This document shows, piece by piece, positions 56,595 to 64,000 of a stretch of 64,000 nucleotides of DNA (position 1 is its first letter; the number at the start of each line of letters is the position of its first letter). A program made the position numbers and the translations under genes. Source of the DNA: Aselliscus stoliczkanus. Lineage: Eukaryota; Chordata; Mammalia; Chiroptera; Hipposideridae. Under the pieces are notes generated by a model. The model ran no database searches. It was not told the DNA's origin and worked only from the letters and a program-made list of their open reading frames with translations. The stretch covers positions 78,744,187 through 78,808,186 of the forward strand of contig CM066732.1 in the NCBI GenBank assembly GCA_033961575.1, in the 5' to 3' direction.

Positions 56595-56960
56595 AGTGAA
56601 TGTTTGTCCCCTCCCCCATTCATATGTTGCAGTCCCCCAGTATGATGGTATTTGGAGATGAGGCCTTTGGGAGGTAATTGGGGTTAATGAGGTCATGAGC
56701 ATGGAGCCCTCATGATGGGATTAGTGTTCTCTTAAGTAGTCACCAGGAGAGCTTGCTCTCTCTGTCCCCACCATGTGAGGATGCAGTGAGAAGGGAGCCA
56801 TCTGCAAGCCAGAAAGAGAACCCTTACCAGAAACTGACCATGCGGGCACTTTGACCTTCAACTTCTAGCCTCCAAAACTGTGAGAAAATAAGTTTCTGTT
56901 TAAGCCACCCAGTCTATGATATTTTGTTATGACAGCCTGAGCTGACTAAGAGAGTGACAG
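56595..56960 (+). mobile_element. MaLR-type solo LTR
   Basis: CCCATTCATATGTTGCAGTC, GATGGTATTTGGAGATGAGG, AGCCCTCATGATGGGATTAG, TCTGTTTAAGCCACCCAGTC and a GACTAAGAG end. Related to the LTR at 19911, with no internal viral genes. Confidence 0.75.
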
Positions 56961-58086
56961 ACATAATAAGGTAGACAGCTAATCAGGTAGACTTTTTCAA
57001 AGGCAAGAGGAAAATATGTAAAAGTTATTGAAACAATGCAATATATAGATATATTATAGAAAAGTACACTTTAAACATATAATTTTACTAACCAATGTTA
57101 CTCCAATAATTTTAATAAATAAAATAATAAAAATTGAAATTGAATGAATCAATAAAAGGTAATATTCAGTTTTTTGCAAATTCTCCTGATATGATTTAAA
57201 AAGATATTTTAAAGAATAAAACCCAAATAATATTTCTAATCACCAAAAAGATGAAATTAATTTAAACAAGTAGCTGCTGAAAATTCTTTAAAGAAGTCTA
57301 ATAACTTCTTTGGTTGTGTGTTCCTTAAGTATTTTAACTTTTTATCACAAAAATAATTCTATTTTCTCTATATTCTTCCTGTACTATTCTATTTTGGAAC
57401 TTGAAAATCAATAACTGGCTTGGTAATGAGCTCTTAGTCCTCAACTTCTGCTTTATTGATTCATAATACACTTATTGAAATGTAATAAACTATTCATAAT
57501 CTTGCAAACTCCAATTTTCTCAAAACTTCTCCAAGGAGGTATATGTGTCTTTCAAAAAGATTATGTGTTTCCTATTTTAAATCATTTTAATTTTGTGTGG
57601 TGAAATGCTGACTCACAGCCTTAGATTGCTATTTTACAGTTCAGGCAATTCTCCTTGAAAAAAAATTTGCTTGAGGTACTTGTGGAGAATAGCAGTTTCA
57701 ACTACATTGAAGGTTAGCAGAAGGTGATGGCCAACTTGGTTTCATTTCCAAGGAGGTCATCTGCGCAAGAGGGAAAAGAAGATGTAGTGGATATGGAAAT
57801 AGCTACAGCTTGTTAAAACTGGTTAAAATAGTAAATTTTATTACGTACATGTTACCACAATAAAGAAAATAATTTTAAAAATTATTTCTGTAGCTCTTCT
57901 GGCTCAAGGTGCTAAAAGAAACTTCAATAAATACCTCATTTTATCTTCACAGTATATATTGAGGATAGTACTATGGAGAGTAAAACAATGTTTAAATAGA
58001 TTTCCCGAGATCACACAATAGGGAGGAATAATTTCAATCTTCTTGACTTTTCTTGAAATGAGAGTTGTTAAAATTGCAATCAATCT
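56961..58086. other. Intergenic, AT-rich
   Basis: A LINE-like tail lies near 57815-57880 (TTACCACAATAAAG). Otherwise nothing is recognised. Confidence 0.5.
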
Positions 58087-58197
58087 GGGCTGGCTGAGTG
58101 GCGCGGTGGTTAAGCGCTGGCTTGGGAAGCCAGCGGCCCCGGTTCGGTCCCACATATGAGGGCCAGTAACACTGCCCTCAAAAAAAAAAAAAAAAAA
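58087..58197 (+). mobile_element. Short (~105 bp) tRNA-head SINE
   Basis: Full copy ending AACACTGCCCTC plus oligo(A). Duplication AAATTGCAATCAATCT and AAATTGCAGTCGATCT. Confidence 0.93.
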
Positions 58198-58249
58198 TTG
58201 CAGTCGATCTCGGTGAAGGCATAGCATCTCCCAGTGTTGATCATTTGAG

Positions 58250-58475
58250 AAAACACAACCAATAAATTGATATATTTATTAAATTAGGTGGCAGTTACAA
58301 AAATAAGTCACAGGGATCTAATGTACAGCATAGAGACTATAGTTAATATAATAATTGGTGACAAATGGGTACTAGACTTACCATGGTAATCACTTCGTAA
58401 GGTATATAAATGCCTAATCACTACTTTGTACACCTGAAACTAATATTGTGTGTCAACTATAATTTAAAAATAAGG
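58250..58475 (+). mobile_element. LINE-1 3' UTR fragment
   Basis: AATAAGTCACAGGGATCTAA, GTACAGCATAGAGACTATAG, CTACTTTGTACACCTGAAAC, TGTGTGTCAACTATAATTT: the L1 3' end. Confidence 0.85.
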
Positions 58476-59409
58476 TATTTAAATAAATTAGGTGGTGGTA
58501 GGGTTGCACCTAATGTAGGTAGGTGCCTTCTGCCTCTTTTTCTAAGAGCCTAGAATTTTTCAATTAGAATGTCATTTCTAAATACAATTTTATCTGGCAT
58601 TTAGAGACTTCATGGATTCAGTTATAGAAAATACTGTGTATAAGACACAGACTACCAATGAGTGTGCTTTTCATATATTTAAGATACTCAGACAAAGTAA
58701 AATCAAACACACTTTTACCATTCCTTCATTAGTTGGAAGTCAAAAGAAGGCGTGCCGTTTATGAATAATATCTGTATTAATGATTTATTGACTCCATAAT
58801 AAAAGAAACATCAAATATAAGGATTAAATACTATAGAATCTTATGCCACTGGTTTTGGAGATTAAGAACTCACATTGGTGTTATAAGAAAACAGTGATGT
58901 GTCAAATTTTTACTATTAAAATTGCAGAGGACCTGATTTGTTATGTTATACTTAAATTTATATTGACAAACCCACATGACAATGAAACTAATATATCTAG
59001 AAGTGCCTTCCCTATTAATATATCAAAATAGACTAGTTTCTAAAGGAAGAACTACTAGAAAAGTAATATTTTCATTCTGAAGCCACACCTTGGTGATGAC
59101 TTTAAATGTCTGTTTTCATAATCCCTTAATTATTCTCCTTCGTCCTATTTCTCCTGTCTCTAATTCTTTTTTGCAGACCATCTTCAAGATAATGTTCCTA
59201 GAACATTACTTTCCCTATGCTATTCCACTGTTGAGAAAATTATCACTCTTTCTATCTACAGGGCAAAGTCTGAACTTCTGAGGTTGGCATGCAAGTTCTC
59301 CATACTCCTTAGGAGTGAATAAAATCATGCCAGGAGAACTGTAGAGGACCTATGTCAGAATCTTGAGAAAACATAAAGAAAGGGCAACATATGAAAGGCC
59401 AGAGGACAC
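58476..59409. other. Intergenic, nothing recognised
   Basis: AT-rich. Short open frames are without protein character. Confidence 0.6.
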
Positions 59410-59885
59410 TACAATAGTCCCCACAGTTTCACTTTCTGTGGTTCAGCTACCTGTGGTCAACTGCAGTCCAAAAATATTAAATGGAAATTTTCAGAAATAA
59501 GCAATTCATGTTTTAAATTGCATGCCATTCTGAGTAGTGTGATGAAATCTCAGGCCCTCCCAGTCCATCCCACCGTGGATGTGAATCATCCCTTTATCCA
59601 GCATCTACATTACCCGCCTGTTAGTCACTTAGTAGCCATCTTGGTTATGAGAGAGACCATGTTCACGTAACTTATTCCAGTATATTGTTATAAATGTTCT
59701 ATTTTATTAGTTATTGTTAATCTCTTACTGTGCCTAACTTATAAATTAAACTTTATCATAGGTATTTATGTATAGGAAAAAAAAAGCAGTTTTTTTTTTT
59801 AAAACTTTCAGTACTATCCATTGTTTCAAGCATCTACTGGGGACCTTAGAACACATCTCCCATGGATAAGGAGGGGATTGCTGTA
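59410..59885 (+). mobile_element. Tigger-like nonautonomous DNA transposon
   Basis: Terminal inverted repeats (CAATAGTCCCC at the left, GGGGATTGCTG at the right, about 10 of 13 pairing when the TA is included) with TA on both sides. The interior has AAAATATTAAATGGAAATTT, GTCACTTAGTAGCCATCTTG and TGAATCATCCCTTTATCCAG, wording of the pogo/Tigger group. It has no transposase frame. Confidence 0.75.
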
Positions 59886-60616
59886 ATAGAAATCAGAGTG
59901 GCAGAGAGAACCAGAAAAATGCACTGTTAACAGACGATAGTTCTCAGGATGTAAAGTTGGTGCCAAATAATGAAAAAGATTGCATAACACAAAGACTGAG
60001 GAGAGGTCTCTGGGCCTAGCAGTTAGGAGTCACTGGGCTTATGAGAAATTGGGGTAATATTTCAATAGTTAGTAGAAGTAGAAAAAGATTCTTAATCTTT
60101 TGTCCTAGGGCAGTGTGTCTTAAAGTGTGCTGGTGAAACACCTCTCCAGGAATCACCTGGGGAGCCTAACATTTTAACAAAACACAGTTTTCTAGGACCA
60201 TCCCAAACTTAAGTGAATTAGAATCTCAGGAGTTAAAAGCCTACCAACTCACCAGTCTCTCCCAGGGGATTCTCATGTACACTAGACTCCCAGAATCACC
60301 ATTACTCAGAATGAAGGGCAGACTTCTAAGGCTGGTATTACAGTTTTATAATCTGGTTCCAGCTCAACTTTCTAGCCCTTTCTCCCACTGCTCCACTATA
60401 GAAATTCTCCAGTATAGCTCCATTTATATCTTTCTTAGATCATGCTACTACCTAAGTTGCCTTCTGCTCTCCTCTAAATCAATTACCATTCAATAGCTCA
60501 AGTCAGTGTCTTCTGACCCCACAGTAAGTTCTCCTGCTTCCATCTTCTTTCGCATTGTGCTTGTCCCACTCTTGACACTTGTGATGGGTCTTATGACACT
60601 GTGTACTTCAGCTTTA
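59886..60616. other. Intergenic with hAT-type and L2-like remnants
   Basis: 60110-60250 resembles an old hAT MITE (GGAATCACCTGGGGAGCC). 60310-60600 resembles L2. Confidence 0.5.
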
Positions 60617-60763
60617 ATTTTTTTTTTTTTAGCTGAGCCATCCTGCCACCTGTTGGCAGCTCAGCGGCAGCTCAGCTCGAGCTGGGACTCGAACTGCTGT
60701 TGCTCAGAGCTCAGCTCACACTCTTGAGCGAGCTCTTAATCAACTGAGCCACTCGGCCGGCCC
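60617..60763 (-). mobile_element. tRNA-derived SINE (~140 bp type), inverted
   Basis: TAGCTGAGCCATCCTGCCACC start, CCACTCGGCCGGCCC end. CAGCTTTAATTTTTT lies on both sides. Confidence 0.94.
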
Positions 60764-63689
60764 TCAGCTTTAATTTTTTTATGTTTCTGTATCTTGACTG
60801 CAAGAGTACAAATAATATTGATCAGAGACAATAGTAAGCATACATAGTATAATTTTTTTTATCTCCCACACTTACTTCAATAGCACTGTATATGCTGTCC
60901 ATGCTCAATAATACTCAGTAAATATTGATATTACCTGAATTAATATGGAGATATTTCAGTGGCCAGAATACTCTTGATTTTGGTTCAGTTAAACCAGTCT
61001 TCACATATAGATTTCTTTGCTGTTAGGAATAAAGAGAGGTTGGAATGTGCAGGAAAAAAAGTTGAATACAGCTACTCCCTGCTTTAGGTAACACCAGCAA
61101 AGTGAGAGACAAACTAAAACAGATTTTTGAGATTCAACACCAATGTGAGCATTGCTGGCTCTGTTTTATTATTTTATTATATTAAGTGGTCACTTTACAT
61201 TTTCCGAAGGTTCACTGTATAGTATCTTTCTAATATAACTGTATTTATATAATAACTCTATACTTTAAAAGGTGTATAGAAAACAAGTTCTTAAACACAG
61301 AAAGGAAAAACTATTTCATTCAAGAAAAGCTGTATTTGAGTCCTTCACGAAACAAACTTTATGTGAGCCAAATAAAAAGTCTATATTTTATTTATAAATA
61401 TGAGTTTTGATGCAAGAAGCTTTATTAGACCCTTCTATATTTAGCACAAAGTAAAGTAATTCTGTGGGATGCATCACAGATAGCCAAGTTCGTGATAAAT
61501 ATGACCCTACGTTTTACTGGGCTCTTCCACTGAATGAATTATGTGCACTGGGTTAGCCAGCATTTTTCTCTTAAGAAGCTTAATAAAATTTGACCTATTA
61601 CATCAGCTATTTTTCTGAATGTGAAAAGATCAATTTATGTAGAGAATGCGCCATACCCCATGTAACAGTATCTGAGAACCATTAGCTAATGCTGTTATAA
61701 ACAGTCGGGGTTGGGAGAGTAATTGTGGACTTTTTTTTTGAAGGAGAGTTATGGAGTTTTTTAGAGAATGTCTGACAATGCTAGTAAAAATGCCATCCTT
61801 GGATCCAACTTTGAGATACTGTTTATTTAACCTCATGCCAACGTTGATCAACTAAGGCACACTTTCTACTTCAGGCAGTCTTCTAATTTACTTTGCAGCC
61901 CCAAGGTAAGTCTCTTTATGAGTAGATGAAATCACCTTCAAAGTTTAGTTTGCTCAGTGCCTGGATTATCCTTTCTCTACATGACATCCAGATAGTACTC
62001 ATAATTTTGATTTCATTATAAGGATACTTGCCTTGTTTAAGACAGATGTTGAAAATGTTCTGACATTTGATTAATTCTGCATCATAGATAGTTGCTCATC
62101 CCTTAAGGGTTGTTTTCCTGCATCTCACCCTGGACCTACTGAATCAGAATTTCTGAGAAGGGGCCTGGGAATCTGCATTTTAACAGTCACTTTTCCCTAC
62201 CTGTGACTCATACAGACTAGCAACTGAGAACTGATTGTATAGTGGTAATATCTCTGAACCAAGAATCAAGTGGCCCTTGTTAGAGTCTCAGCTTTCCCAT
62301 GGACTGTGTATGTGACACTACCACTAGGGTAACTCAATCCCTCCAGGATTCATCATAAAAGGGAGGGATTTGTACTTGACAAATGCTAGGATCCCATTCA
62401 GCTCTATCATCTTGTGGAACTCTGAAAACTGAATCCTGTCCATTCGAAGGAGTTGGTTAAACTTAGAGGAACTGGAAAAAAATGTTTAGGTTTTTATTCA
62501 TTTAAGCTACCTTTGTCTCTTTGAATTCAACTAATATGTGAATTACTCTTCAAAATAACTAAATTCTTCTTGCATCTCCCGAGTTTGCATTTGGTTTTTT
62601 AAAAAGCTGAAGCACAGAATGAACATCTGACATTTCATTCAGCCCTTTGCCATCTCATAGCTCCCATGTTTCCTTGGTGATCCCAGCGTTCATCCTCTGC
62701 CAGGTCCACTTTGAGTCATTGCCACTCGGCATTCCTTCTGCATTGTTGATAATGACCTTTTCTTCTTCTTCTCCCTCTATAAAGAAAGTGACTTATTTTC
62801 TCAGGGTTCTGAGCTGGCAGAAGTTACTGCAAGTTTTAAAGCTGTATTTACTAGCAAGAGAGAGAAAGAAATGTCTCATTGTCTTAAATAATGATTAAAT
62901 TTTGTGCCTTCGATCACCTTGGTGTTGGGTAGCATTTTTTTCCATTATAAATGTAGGCCTAATTTTAGTTTCAAGATGATTTCAGAATATTATTTTAAGT
63001 GTTACTCAGTGTTCTTGCTGTCATCTCACAAATAATTATGATGAGCGTCCATTTCCTCCAACAAGGTGTTTTTTTTTAAATATTTTCAGTGATGTTATAA
63101 ATTTGCTAAACTTTTCCAAAAATCTTATTGGCAGTTTCTTATTTACTAAGGTCATATGATCAGAATAAAGTTCATCCAGTGTATATATAGCCCATATATT
63201 TGCATTTATGCTAAAATATGTGTAGGAGTATAGTAATGACTTACTAATTTCTTCGATATTTTCATTTAGAAACGAGAGAAAAATTATGCAGGCATTTCAA
63301 TACTGGGCCTCTGCTACTCTCAGTTTAATTAATATTTGAACTTATTTAATTAACCAGATACTTACTACCTAGGCATTATAAGCAAACAGATAAGCATATT
63401 GCAAGATGCCTGCAACAATCACTCACTTACAACAGTGATTCATTCACAATAATTAGTAGAAAAAATATTGAACTTTAGCTCTCCTAGGACTTCTTTGTTA
63501 GACACAGTCAGAATTCAAAAGGCATAGTCGTTTAAATAAGACTTTATTTAGAATAGACTATACACCCACTACCAGGAAACATAGGGACTAAAAAGAAAAC
63601 ATGTTCCCTTTCTTTGTAGGTCCATATCTTTATATATTTCAGGAGACGGAGAGATTGGGGCAGGGAATATAGATTTGGATGTTAGCTGC
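60764..63689. other. Intergenic, mostly nothing recognised
   Basis: AT-rich, with one hAT-like piece at 62130-62200 (ACCTACTGAATCAGAATTTC). The longest frames are under 85 codons and carry no signature. Confidence 0.55.
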
Positions 63690-63911
63690 ATTATGTGGTA
63701 GTTAAAATCACCAAGGTTAATAGTATGGTGGCACCTCAAAAATTAATAATAGAACTACCATGTGATCTAGCAATTCCACATATAGGTATTTATTCAAAAG
63801 AATTGAAAGCAGGGTCTCAAAGAGATATTTGCACACTCATATTTATAGCAGCATTATTTACAATAGCTAAGAAGTAGAAGCAACCCAAATGTCCATCAAA
63901 GGACGAATGGA
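63690..63911 (+). mobile_element. LINE-1 ORF2 3' fragment
   Basis: Encodes ORF2 C-terminal wording in broken form (ELPCDLAIPHIGIYSKE-like, then LIFIAALFTIAKK). DNA wording AGCAGCATTATTTACAATAG and GCAACCCAAATGTCCATCAA is typical. Confidence 0.88.
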
Positions 63912-64000
63912 GGGCTGGCCAAGTGGCGCATTGGTTAAGAGCTGGCTTGGGACGCCAGCGGCCCCAGTTTGGGTCCCACATATGAGGGCCAGTGACACTG
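63912..64000 (+). mobile_element. Short tRNA-head SINE, cut by the window end
   Basis: GGGCTGGCCAAGTGGCGCATTGG head to GGGCCAGTGACACTG. It is inserted in L1 ORF2-like sequence. Confidence 0.9.

Overview
This is a nuclear chromosomal segment from a placental mammal, almost certainly a bat. It has spliced vertebrate genes, LINE-1, L2, MIR and MaLR-type LTR repeats, and very many young tRNA-derived SINEs with oligo(A) tails. One SINE type (16921 onward is an example) carries a GGCCGGCC-type tRNA head. Another type (minus strand near 21984-22151, plus strand at 55500-55705) looks like the chiropteran VES family. Having both suggests a yinpterochiropteran such as a horseshoe or leaf-nosed bat. That placement rests on remembered SINE signatures, not on a search. 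No bacterial, plasmid or CRISPR features are present.

Two real protein-coding genes are visible, both on the + strand. GPR33 (34591-35613) is an orphan chemoattractant-type GPCR with one intact coding exon of 340 codons. DTD2 (48777-55475) is the animal-specific aminoacyl-tRNA deacylase, split into three coding exons that join to exactly 168 codons. The two genes are neighbours in human 14q12, so this window shows the conserved block. They have no obvious shared function: one is an innate-immune receptor, the other a translation quality-control enzyme with a CpG-rich housekeeping promoter. The only recognisable gene relic is an RPL9 processed pseudogene (10759-11464), which has a 5' inversion and a target-site duplication.

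Layout: 1-3.5 kb is AT-rich intergenic sequence with simple repeats and an old L2. A rearranged LINE-1 pierced by SINEs fills 3.56-8.3 kb. The RPL9 relic lies at 10.7-11.5 kb. From 12.5 to 33.7 kb there is a dense mix of SINEs, MIR, L2, an MLT1-like LTR and L1 tails. GPR33 occupies 34.6-35.6 kb, with its candidate polyadenylation signal at 35.9 kb. More L1, SINE, MIR and DNA-transposon remnants fill 36-48.5 kb. The DTD2 CpG island and exons run from 48.6 to 55.5 kb, with a VES-type SINE 24 nt after the stop codon. The last 8.5 kb is intergenic, with an LTR, a Tigger-like MITE, SINEs and L1 tails.

I found no undescribed multi-gene system. The most informative observations are the twin-primed RPL9 copy, the intact GPR33 including the codon that is a stop in most human alleles, two near-minimal retroinsertions flanked by perfect duplications, the modular multi-tRNA SINEs, and a pair of abutting hairpins downstream of GPR33.
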